From assembly GCA_963922455.1 (NCBI GenBank), contig CAWUIO010000002.1, positions 1 through 64,000 of the forward strand: 64,000 bases of DNA, in the 5' to 3' direction. The notes below the pieces were generated by a model. It ran no database searches and was not told the DNA's origin. It was given only the letters and a program-made list of their open reading frames with translations. This DNA is from CAWUIO01 sp963922455. GTDB lineage: Bacteria > Bacteroidota > Bacteroidia > Cytophagales > Microscillaceae. Positions 1-7,989 of this stretch are shown here, piece by piece. Positions within the stretch are counted from its first letter, which is position 1. Every line of letters starts with the position of its first letter. The position numbers and the translations under genes were made by a program.

Positions 1-148
1 GTGCGCCTGCGCATACCCCGTTAGGGATGGAACGGCCTGTTTGAGCTCGTGTTGGGCTGTGGGGAGAGGCAGCGAGTAGTGACAGCCCGGCCCGCGCTGG
101 CAGGATCTTTCCTGGTAGGAAAAATACAATGAGCGCGGGCAAGCCCCA
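1..148 (-). repeat. Structured intergenic repeat family R1, copy A
   Basis: Read on the minus strand this is a full R1 copy: head GGGGCTT, stem, core, and tail ending in CCATCCCTAA. The stem arms on the plus strand are GCCCGCGCT (90-98) and AGCGCGGGC (132-140), a perfect 9-bp pairing around a 33-nt loop. It lies 38 nt past the lysA stop and in the same sense as lysA. Past the usual tail it carries an extra 20 nt (1-20) that contains a small palindrome and is shared only with copy I. Confidence 0.9.
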
Positions 149-185
149 GATTAATTTTTACAGAGGTACAATATGCTGTAAGGTA

Positions 186-1466
186 TTATTGGCTATTCAT
201 ACTTGCCTTACCTGACTCCTCCCAGGAAACTTCGTCAAAATCTAAGGCTACTTGATGCCGTATAATGTCGTCCAAGTTCTCTCTTTCCCGAATGAGATGG
301 GCCTTTCCTTGGTAAATAAGCACCTCCGCCGGCCGAAAGCGAGAATTATAGTTGGAAGCCATAGAAAAGCAATACGCTCCCGCATTTTTGAGGGCCAGTA
401 CATCACCTTCCCGAGCTTCGGGCAGCCTGCGGTCTTGGGCAAAGGTATCGGTCTCACAAATATACCCTACCACATTATACACCCGAGGGGCGCCAAAGGG
501 ATTGGAGATATTGACTACTTCGTGATGGGCATCATACATCATCGGACGGATGAGATGGTTGAGTCCTGAATCTACCCCGATAAATACATTGGCAGGGGTT
601 TGCTTGATTACATTGACTTTTACTAAAAACAGGCCCGCCTCACTGACCAAAAATTTGCCGGGCTCAAACCAAATCTCAAGCTCTTTGCCGTACTCATCAC
701 AAAACTTTCGGAAGGCCTTGCTTAGTTTATGCCCCAATTCAGGCATATCGGTCACAATATCCTGCTCTGTATAGGCCACTTTAAAGCCGCTCCCAAAATC
801 AATAAATTCTAGGTTTTTAAATTCGCGGGCGGCTTCAAAGATGATTTCTGTACCTCGTAAAAAGATCTCCGCGTCCAGAATATCCGAACCCGTATGTACG
901 TGTAGCCCATTTACCTGGATACCGTAATTCTCAATCACTCGGTGGACGTGGCGGAGTTGTAAAATGGAGATACCAAATTTAGAATCGATATGTCCTACTT
1001 GGATTTTGCTATTTCCTCCCCCCACTAAATGCGGATTCAAACGGATGCAGCAAGGTACCGTATCTCCATACGTATGCCCAAATCTTTCCAAGATGGAAAT
1101 ATTGTCAATATTAATGACCAAGCCCAGGCTAACGGCTTCCTGAATTTCCTCAAAAGACACACAATTGGGCGTGTATAAAATATCCTGGGCAGAAAATCCG
1201 GCCATCAGACCGAGGCGGGCTTCCTGGATGGACACCACATCCAGTCCCGTACCGTATTTTTTGAACAATTTCAAGATACTAAGATTGGTCAGGGACTTGG
1301 CGGCATACTTAATCCGGTGCGAAAGCCCCGAAAAAGCTTCTTGCATCACCTCTAGCTTTTGTCTCATTTTATCCGCGTCGTATACATACAAAGGAGACCC
1401 AAATTCCTGGGTTAATTCCAATAAATTGATCCCTTGGATCGTATACTGACCATCTTTTAATTCCAT
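186..1466 (-). CDS. lysA: Diaminopimelate decarboxylase
   Basis: Decarboxylates meso-diaminopimelate to L-lysine, the last step of the lysine pathway; cytosolic, PLP-dependent. The 426 residues match the usual length of the family (fold III group IV decarboxylases). Visible motifs: the PLP-binding lysine K57 in YAAKSL, HVHTGSD (189-195), the phosphate-binding GSGF (226-229), EPGK (268-271) and the catalytic Cys337 in CETDT donated across the dimer, followed by the MASNYNSRFRP segment near the C-terminus. The ATG at 1466 gives a normal N-terminus. The gene is divergent from the HisA-like gene with about 130 bp between them, and repeat copy A follows its stop codon. Other members of the wider family (ornithine or carboxynorspermidine decarboxylases) are less likely given the CETDT and EPGK context. 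Confidence 0.93.
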   Translation of the reverse strand: MELKDGQYTIQGINLLELTQEFGSPLYVYDADKMRQKLEVMQEAFSGLSHRIKYAAKSLTNLSILKLFKKYGTGLDVVSIQEARLGLMAGFSAQDILYTPNCVSFEEIQEAVSLGLVINIDNISILERFGHTYGDTVPCCIRLNPHLVGGGNSKIQVGHIDSKFGISILQLRHVHRVIENYGIQVNGLHVHTGSDILDAEIFLRGTEIIFEAAREFKNLEFIDFGSGFKVAYTEQDIVTDMPELGHKLSKAFRKFCDEYGKELEIWFEPGKFLVSEAGLFLVKVNVIKQTPANVFIGVDSGLNHLIRPMMYDAHHEVVNISNPFGAPRVYNVVGYICETDTFAQDRRLPEAREGDVLALKNAGAYCFSMASNYNSRFRPAEVLIYQGKAHLIRERENLDDIIRHQVALDFDEVSWEESGKASMNSQ

Positions 1467-1596
1467 AAATAATTATATTTTATTTGGTCAAAATTCAATT
1501 ACACTAAAAGGATATTAGGGATAGCGCTTAAAAAATTATTATTTATTCTATTTCATGGTTAATTTTAAGAATAGCTAACTCAAAATTAAAAAAAAT

Positions 1597-2331
1597 ATGA
1601 TCAAAATAGTGCCCTCGATGGCGATCCAAGGGGGGAAAGTCGTCAAGACCATAGGGGGAAATGTAGATGAGGTTAAGATCTACGATAAAAACCCATTAGA
1701 TCAGGCCTTTGAGTTTGAAGAGTACGGTATTACCAGACTCCATTTAATTGATATTGATGGCGCTCGGCAACGAAGAGTTATCAATTATCACATCCTCGAG
1801 ACCTTAGCCAGTTATACCAACCTCGAGATTGATTTTACCGGAGGAATTACCACCGACGGCGATGTCCGTACTGCTTTTGATTCAGGAGCCAAGTATGTAA
1901 CCATTGCCACTGAAGCCGTGCATAACCGGGAAAAGTTTAGTAGCTGGTTGATTTCCTATGGAAATAAGGCAATCATCTTGGCCGCCGATGCCAAAGATGG
2001 GATAGTATACACCAAAGGCTGGAAAAGCCAGACGGGTATCGATTTGATGGAACACATCGAATACTACTACGAGCGCGGGGTGAGACGGGTAAAATCTACC
2101 GAAATCGCCCGGGATGGTTCCATGAAAGGACCCGCTTTCGAGATGTACCAACAGATTCTTGACCGTTTTCCTGATCTGCACATTTTGGCCAGTGGCGGGG
2201 TAAGAGGCCTGGAAGATATTGAGGCCTTGGAAAAGATGGGGGTAAGTGCCGTGATTATTGCTAAGTCTCTCTATGAAGGCCGCATTGAGTTGTCGAGCCT
2301 TAAACGTTTTGCCCAACCCAGCGAGATATAA
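1597..2331 (+). CDS. HisA/HisF-superfamily TIM-barrel protein, divergent HisA lacking a catalytic Asp
   Basis: The 244 residues align end to end with HisA, the isomerase of histidine synthesis (phosphoribosylformimino-AICAR-phosphate isomerase). Retained: KIYDKNPL, LHLIDIDGA (48-56), the second catalytic aspartate D131 in AADAKDG, STEIARDG (167-174) and the ASGG phosphate loop (198-201). Changed: the N-terminal strand that in true HisA reads P-A-I/L-D ends here in P-S-M-A, so the first catalytic Asp (position 9) is Ala, and the GGSIAV-type phosphate-binding segment is ATEAV (104-108). No other histidine gene lies nearby; the neighbour is the divergent lysA. The reading frame is intact, so it is probably not decaying. 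I infer a HisA paralogue with altered chemistry or a non-catalytic role; a slow but working HisA cannot be excluded. Confidence 0.8.
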   Translation: MIKIVPSMAIQGGKVVKTIGGNVDEVKIYDKNPLDQAFEFEEYGITRLHLIDIDGARQRRVINYHILETLASYTNLEIDFTGGITTDGDVRTAFDSGAKYVTIATEAVHNREKFSSWLISYGNKAIILAADAKDGIVYTKGWKSQTGIDLMEHIEYYYERGVRRVKSTEIARDGSMKGPAFEMYQQILDRFPDLHILASGGVRGLEDIEALEKMGVSAVIIAKSLYEGRIELSSLKRFAQPSEI

Positions 2332-2391
2332 AACATTCTAAATCTGCCCACCAGCTTCTTTTCAAAATATAGCCCACCCTTGGGTATACGG

Positions 2392-2428
2392 AGCTCCTTC
2401 ATCTACTTGGAAGGGGCTTTTGTGTTTT
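2392..2428 (+). terminator. Rho-independent terminator of the HisA-like gene
   Basis: AGCTCCTTC (2392-2400) pairs with GAAGGGGCT (2410-2418), nine pairs with one G-U, closing a 9-nt loop; TTTGTGTTTT follows. It lies 61 nt past the stop codon. Confidence 0.8.
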
Positions 2429-2452
2429 ATAGCTGCTAAGGTTGTATTTTTT

Positions 2453-2585
2453 GGGGCTTACCCCCGCGATGTCGTTTGGCTTCAGCTTGGAAGTCTTGGT
2501 CCAGCGGGGGTCGGGCTTTCGCTACTCGCTGCCTTTCCCCGCCAGGCCGAAACGAGCTCAAACAGGCCGCTCTATCCCTAAGCCA
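2453..2585 (+). repeat. R1 repeat, copy B
   Basis: Head GGGGCTT, then arms ACCCCCGC (2460-2467) and GCGGGGGT (2504-2511), a perfect 8-bp stem whose sequence differs from the common GCCCGCGC/GCGCGGGC on both sides. The core CGGGCTTTCGCTACTCGC and the tail ending CCCTAAGCC follow. It lies downstream of the HisA-like gene, after that gene's terminator, in the same sense. Confidence 0.9.
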
Positions 2586-2880
2586 AGATCTTAAGCTTCC
2601 TTTGCGTACCTATTTGCCCCAAATTTGAAGTTTGATCTATCCTAGGTAAGATAACACGGCTCAAACGCGCCAAATAAAGGAGGTTAAGTAATTACCATAC
2701 GCCTCAAAAACGTATATACACGCAAAAATCCTATCCAATATTCAATTTGAGATGCCGTTTCTTCCCTACCATCTGGGAAAGGAATGAGTCTCTTGGGTAT
2801 CATAGGTATACAGCCATACTAGCAATTGCTGATTTACTTTTCACAAGATTACGGACAGACATTAACAAAATATATCCTAG
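2586..2880. other. Intergenic region with no recognised feature
   Basis: Lies between repeat copy B and the T9SS cargo gene. I see no ORF, hairpin with a T-run, or RNA gene here. It must contain the promoter of the large downstream gene, but no sequence clear enough to call. Confidence 0.5.
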
Positions 2881-5800
2881 ATGAAATTCAAACTTATACT
2901 TGGCTTAATTTTCCTATTGGGTACTCCCCAAGCGGTCCTGGCCCAACTAAACTTATATTGGGTAGGTACCGACGCCCAACACAGCGGAAACTGGAATGAT
3001 ATCCACGCTTGGCGAGTAGATCCTGCTACCCCAGATTTGCTCGTAAAGCAAGGGGTGGAGTGGTTTGACGATGGAGGGGCCATGAAACCCATCCAGGCCC
3101 CGCGATCAGATGATAATGTCATGTTTGATTCCCGAGGGATAAGCGGCGATAGTTTGACCATCATTACCGTAGATCAAAATTCTACTTGCTTAGACCTTAC
3201 TTTTGATGCCGCCCTTAGTAGCAGTTTAAAACCTGTTATTACGGGGCAAGATGTTTATAGCTTACAGATCTATGGCTCTTTGTCCTTAGTATCCGATATG
3301 TACTGGTACTTTGATGGAGATTTTGTCTTTGCCTCCGACCAACCCGGCAATACGATATTCACCGCCAATAATGTTATCCGGAGGAACATTAGGCTGGATG
3401 CTTCGGGGGCCACTGCAAGTTGGACCTTATTGGGCAATCTTCAAATGGACACCACCGATTATGTCAAAGGGAAAATTAATTTGATCCAAGGTACATTCAA
3501 CACCAATGGCTATACCGTTTGGGCCAACCAATTGTATTCACGAAGCGGTAACGTAAACCGAAAAATAATTCTAGGAAGCTCAGAAATTCACTTGTATTCT
3601 AACAGTGTTAATAGCCACTTCAACCCCTTTGAAAATTCCCAAGTTGCCCTAACCCTGGATTTTGATGTAGCTGGCATGCTTGATGCAGGTACTTCTCATA
3701 TTTATATTTGGTCTTATGAGGCAGGTATTTTACCCGGAGAGCGGAACCAAACGATTAACTTTCTTACGGTTGCCAATACCCGTCACGACGCTGTTCATAA
3801 CTTCTTTGGTACCCAGAATACCTTTAGAACCCTCGAGTTGAAGTCTGGGGCAGGTATCTTTCAAGGGCTTAGTTCCCGTATTGCCATTGATAGCTTGGTT
3901 TTATACGGCAACCGTACCTATCGCCTGGGCGATTTTGATACCATTCGTAATATACACATAGAACGCACTTGCGATGAGTACTTAACCTTAATGTCGCGAG
4001 ATGGCAATACCCAAATGACCGTACCAGCCGATGGGGCTACCCTCAATTTTGATAAAGTAGCGCTACAAAACCTCAATTTTACCAATGGAACCTTCCTAGT
4101 AGGCGATTGGGTAGATTTGGGCAATGTAAGTGGATTAGGTACGGCCAGTAGCTCGGGCAGGACCTTGTATTGGGTTGGGGGAGCCTCTGGTAATTGGGCT
4201 GACCCCACTAGTTGGTCAGAAACTTCGGGGGGGCTGGCCCTCCCCAGCGACGGGATAAGCAATAATGAATGTATACCCACCATCGTAGACGATGTAATTT
4301 TTGATGTAAACGGAAATGGGGGAGGATCCTATACGGTACGGCTCACCGATAGTAGTTTAGTATACCAGTGCCGCAACCTTACTTGGGTAACTACGGGCCC
4401 CCAGGCGGCCCCTAGCGGATCTCAAATACAAGTTACGAACACTAGTTTGGCTATTTATGGATCGGTTGAGTTTTTAGAAGTCGGCAACATCACGGGCAAT
4501 AGCAGTGCCCTCTTCTTCTTTTGGGGCTATAATTATACAGTTAGAATGAACGGGGCCCATTTTCCGGGAGACGTCCAGTTTGAAAGTCTATCCCATTATA
4601 CCTTATTAGACGAATTCCGTACCCAGATGGATCTAAAGCTGTTTAAAGCAGAAGTTACAGCCGGAGCTATAGACATCCACGCTCAAAGTTTATTTCCCAA
4701 ATATGTGTCTACCATGAACTTCACCGGTACCAACCTCTATCTATTTGGAAACACCAATATTTGGCGAGGCGGGAACCACGAATACAATTTAAACCACGCC
4801 AATTGCACCGTGTATGCTACTGCTACCAGCGGAGCCATTACGATAGGAGGGAGCTATAGTGATCCGAGTTATGCCGTACTACTCCCCAATTTTGTCCAGG
4901 TAGACTCCAATGTGACCCTCAACACAACCTCACTCGATAAAAACCTACGCTTTGAAGGAAATGTGACCCTCAATGGAGATGCCCTCTTTAATGGCAACTC
5001 CATCTCGCAAACCAATATTGACAGCTTGATTATCACCGGCAATCTTATTTTAGGGAGTGGCCAAGAATACCTCTTCCCCGGTGGAAGCAATAAAGGGGTA
5101 TTGATCCAAGGAAATCTAGTAGCCCAAGCCGAATGTACCGATGGAGCGGTGTTAATCCAGGCTGCCCAATCGCTTACCGTAGCCGTACAAGTAGATGGAA
5201 GCGTCATTGTAGAAAATGCTTTATTGCGAGGCTTACACGCCGTAGCCAACTATTCCGTAAGCGATTCTGAAGACTTAGGAGACAATGTCAATTGGACCTT
5301 CATCAACGCAATCAATCAAGCCCGTTACTTTTATTGGCGACCTTCGGGCAGTGCCGTCTACGGAAATTACTCGGGTAACTGGAATGATCCCACCCACTGG
5401 GCCTATGACTTAGATTCTTTAACAGCCAAAGCCAAGACCATTGGAGATGGCGTATGCTTGCCAACTTCTATCGACTATGTCATCTTTGACGATAATTCAG
5501 TGAGTGGAGCCGATAAATCCGTATTCTTTAATGATGTGGCTTCATGCCAACATTTCATAACCGAGTATACCACTTCATTTGCCAATGTATTTAAAGGCAC
5601 TTCCAATATTATCATTAGTGGAGATCTCATACTAGATCCTCTTACCACGATGCTCAATGGAGGGGAAATGAGCTTTACGGCCACAGACGATGACAATCGA
5701 ATCCAGACCAATGGGGTAACCATCAAAAATAAAATCAACTTTGACGGAGATGGAGGGACTTGGCGTCTCTATTCTGACTTTACTACCATCAAGGATGTGT

Positions 5801-7836
5801 ATTTGAAGAAAGGTACGTTCCACACCCAAGGACACGACTTCTATGTAGATCGTCTATTACTCAATGGTACTTCCAGCAAAGCCTTATACTTGTACGACTC
5901 AGAAGTACATATTGATGATGGACGTAATAACGGAAGTTCGGTAAATTATTCTTTGGACTTCCGTAATAACCAAAACTTTACCTTCTCGGCCGGAACCTCC
6001 AAAATCTATTTAAATAACCAAGATGCCGCTATGTATGGGGGTACTGAAACCTTTAATTATCTTTCTTTTACTGATAATAGTTCTTCCAAAGCGCTTGTAC
6101 GGGGAGGCATGACAGCCGACTCACTCTTGCTCACAGGAAATACTATTATAGAAGACGATAATACCTTTGAGTATATGAAGTTCTTTCCTGGCATGACCTA
6201 TGAGATTGAAGCCGGTTCCACCCAAACCTTCAACTCTCCCAATGGCATGTTGGATGCAACTGGTAACGGGAGTAATCTCATTTTGATGCAGAGTGCCACC
6301 AATACCTCCACCGCTTATTTTCATAAGTCCTATGGTACGCCGATCTGTTTTGACTTTATTCAAGTACGGGATATTGAGGTGACACGTGATCCAGATAATG
6401 TAACCGTAGAATTTGTTACGGGGTCAAATAGTGATAACATCTTATCTACAGCCACCGGGTATTGGTTCTTTAACCGTCCTACCTTCGTAGGGGCGACCCT
6501 GGACAATGGCCCTGATCAAAATATCGTATGTCCCTCGGCAGGAGTAGACCTAAGTTTTAGCTTTACGGGTTCGGGGCCATTCCTTATTGATGTACATGAT
6601 GGTACCCAAACCTTGGAAGACTACTATGCCTATGGAGCCTCTACGGGTACTCTACGAGTGTTTCCTAGCGAGACTACTACGTATACAACTACCTTGGTCC
6701 AATCGTATGATTGTGCCGACTTGGTTACGGGGATCGTATTAAATGGAGATCAAACAGTTACTTTTCCTCCCCCCAAAGCCTTGGCTACCGATAGCCTATT
6801 TGGTACGTGTGAGTATACCAACTACGATGCCTTCTTTACCTTGAGAGACCTGGTAACTGAGCTGCCCATAATGGCTGTTAATGATCGTTCCGATGCTTTC
6901 GATACCGATAGCCTGGGAGATGTAACCGCACGCGTATTAGTAGAATCAAGCGTACGGGAGGTAGATGATTCCTACTATATGCCTCGTTATTTTCTGGTAG
7001 ATGCCGTTAACGACGGCCCGGCCCGGCTCCGAATCTATTTCCAGCAATCAGAACTAGATGCCCTCAGTGTGGCTACCGGCAAAACCATTACGATGCCCGA
7101 ACTCCTCCTCAAATCCTATCCTACTAATGCCTTATATGACGATACTCAGGAGCAAATCTTTCCTCAGATTGGATTTGGGTCGGTACCGAATACCATTACG
7201 ACCACTCCCAACGTCTTTTATGCCGATTTTGCGGTCTCGGAGACCAATAAATACTTTGTTCCCTTTGTAGACCTACAAAATGCAAGTTTACCCACGGGCT
7301 ATACCCAATTTGCCTGCCATTTACAAAGAAGCGGGTACGTGTCCGTAAGTTGGGCCATCAGCCCCAGCTTAGACGTAAGCAAATTTGAAGTGGAAAAATC
7401 TCAAGATGGTCAAGGTTTTGAGTTGTTTAAAGAAGTTCCTTTTGAAAACAATACGAACCCTAACCTAAACTTTGAGGTCTTAGACACCCGGCCTCATTTA
7501 GGGTCTAACTACTACCGCGTTTGGGCCATGGATGCCCAAGAAAACCGGATACCAACTCCTGTTCACGAAGTATATGTTACCAATGAAGAGGAAGTTAATT
7601 TGGTGATTTATCCTAACCCCAGTTATGAAGGAATTTTCCACTTTTATTGGGAGGGTTCTCTTAATACAGTAGACTTTGAGGTATTCAATAGCCAGGGCCT
7701 TAAAATTAAGGACGGAACCTTTGATAAAAACCACCGGCACCGTAAGGTAGACTTAAGTAAGTTTAGCAAGGGTAATTATATCCTGAAAGTTCGTCATGGC
7801 GATTTCCAAAAAGTCATCAAACTCAGTTACGAATAA
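2881..7836 (+). CDS. Giant exported protein with type IX secretion C-terminal sorting domain
   Basis: 1651 residues. An N-terminal signal peptide (hydrophobic 5-20, cleavage after about AQA/LAQ) sends it to the periplasm, and the last ~85 residues form a Por-type sorting domain (VIYPNPSYEG, then a GNYILKV strand and a basic KVIKLSYE end), so it is predicted to cross the outer membrane by the type IX system and be cell-surface attached or released. The body has three units that begin with a YW motif (YWVG near 26 and 430, YWRP near 818), each followed by GNW.D...W and by a DDV/NVMFD-like segment; between them lie Ser/Thr/Asn-rich stretches predicted to be beta-rich. A fibronectin-like segment precedes the sorting domain. 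The YW...GNW..P..W unit is common in large Bacteroidota surface proteins of unknown role. No enzymatic motif is seen; adhesion or a role in surface structure is a guess. Confidence 0.85.
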   Translation: MKFKLILGLIFLLGTPQAVLAQLNLYWVGTDAQHSGNWNDIHAWRVDPATPDLLVKQGVEWFDDGGAMKPIQAPRSDDNVMFDSRGISGDSLTIITVDQNSTCLDLTFDAALSSSLKPVITGQDVYSLQIYGSLSLVSDMYWYFDGDFVFASDQPGNTIFTANNVIRRNIRLDASGATASWTLLGNLQMDTTDYVKGKINLIQGTFNTNGYTVWANQLYSRSGNVNRKIILGSSEIHLYSNSVNSHFNPFENSQVALTLDFDVAGMLDAGTSHIYIWSYEAGILPGERNQTINFLTVANTRHDAVHNFFGTQNTFRTLELKSGAGIFQGLSSRIAIDSLVLYGNRTYRLGDFDTIRNIHIERTCDEYLTLMSRDGNTQMTVPADGATLNFDKVALQNLNFTNGTFLVGDWVDLGNVSGLGTASSSGRTLYWVGGASGNWADPTSWSETSGGLALPSDGISNNECIPTIVDDVIFDVNGNGGGSYTVRLTDSSLVYQCRNLTWVTTGPQAAPSGSQIQVTNTSLAIYGSVEFLEVGNITGNSSALFFFWGYNYTVRMNGAHFPGDVQFESLSHYTLLDEFRTQMDLKLFKAEVTAGAIDIHAQSLFPKYVSTMNFTGTNLYLFGNTNIWRGGNHEYNLNHANCTVYATATSGAITIGGSYSDPSYAVLLPNFVQVDSNVTLNTTSLDKNLRFEGNVTLNGDALFNGNSISQTNIDSLIITGNLILGSGQEYLFPGGSNKGVLIQGNLVAQAECTDGAVLIQAAQSLTVAVQVDGSVIVENALLRGLHAVANYSVSDSEDLGDNVNWTFINAINQARYFYWRPSGSAVYGNYSGNWNDPTHWAYDLDSLTAKAKTIGDGVCLPTSIDYVIFDDNSVSGADKSVFFNDVASCQHFITEYTTSFANVFKGTSNIIISGDLILDPLTTMLNGGEMSFTATDDDNRIQTNGVTIKNKINFDGDGGTWRLYSDFTTIKDVYLKKGTFHTQGHDFYVDRLLLNGTSSKALYLYDSEVHIDDGRNNGSSVNYSLDFRNNQNFTFSAGTSKIYLNNQDAAMYGGTETFNYLSFTDNSSSKALVRGGMTADSLLLTGNTIIEDDNTFEYMKFFPGMTYEIEAGSTQTFNSPNGMLDATGNGSNLILMQSATNTSTAYFHKSYGTPICFDFIQVRDIEVTRDPDNVTVEFVTGSNSDNILSTATGYWFFNRPTFVGATLDNGPDQNIVCPSAGVDLSFSFTGSGPFLIDVHDGTQTLEDYYAYGASTGTLRVFPSETTTYTTTLVQSYDCADLVTGIVLNGDQTVTFPPPKALATDSLFGTCEYTNYDAFFTLRDLVTELPIMAVNDRSDAFDTDSLGDVTARVLVESSVREVDDSYYMPRYFLVDAVNDGPARLRIYFQQSELDALSVATGKTITMPELLLKSYPTNALYDDTQEQIFPQIGFGSVPNTITTTPNVFYADFAVSETNKYFVPFVDLQNASLPTGYTQFACHLQRSGYVSVSWAISPSLDVSKFEVEKSQDGQGFELFKEVPFENNTNPNLNFEVLDTRPHLGSNYYRVWAMDAQENRIPTPVHEVYVTNEEEVNLVIYPNPSYEGIFHFYWEGSLNTVDFEVFNSQGLKIKDGTFDKNHRHRKVDLSKFSKGNYILKVRHGDFQKVIKLSYE

Positions 7837-7915
7837 AAAAGAAATGAAACCGTTCAATTTCGGACAATAACCGTGAGATTATGAACGGTAAACCTATGGG
7901 TTTGCCTTGGCTCGG

Positions 7916-7955
7916 TGCCTGATTACCAGTGTTTTGCTAGTCAGGCATTTTATTT
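7916..7955 (+). terminator. Rho-independent terminator after the T9SS cargo gene
   Basis: TGCCTGA (7916-7922) pairs with TCAGGCA (7941-7947), followed by TTTTATTT. It sits just before the ATG at 7990 and argues against a GTG start at 7915 for the downstream permease, which would lie at the edge of the hairpin. Confidence 0.75.
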
Positions 7956-7989
7956 GGGTATAGCTTTTTACCCTTATGACCCTATACTC

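Noticed and set aside
7915..7989. GTG start at 7915 for the permease
   Set aside because: It would start on the edge of the terminator hairpin 7916-7955 and add a leader not seen in the family; the ATG at 7990 starts the normal MIKTYF... N-terminus.
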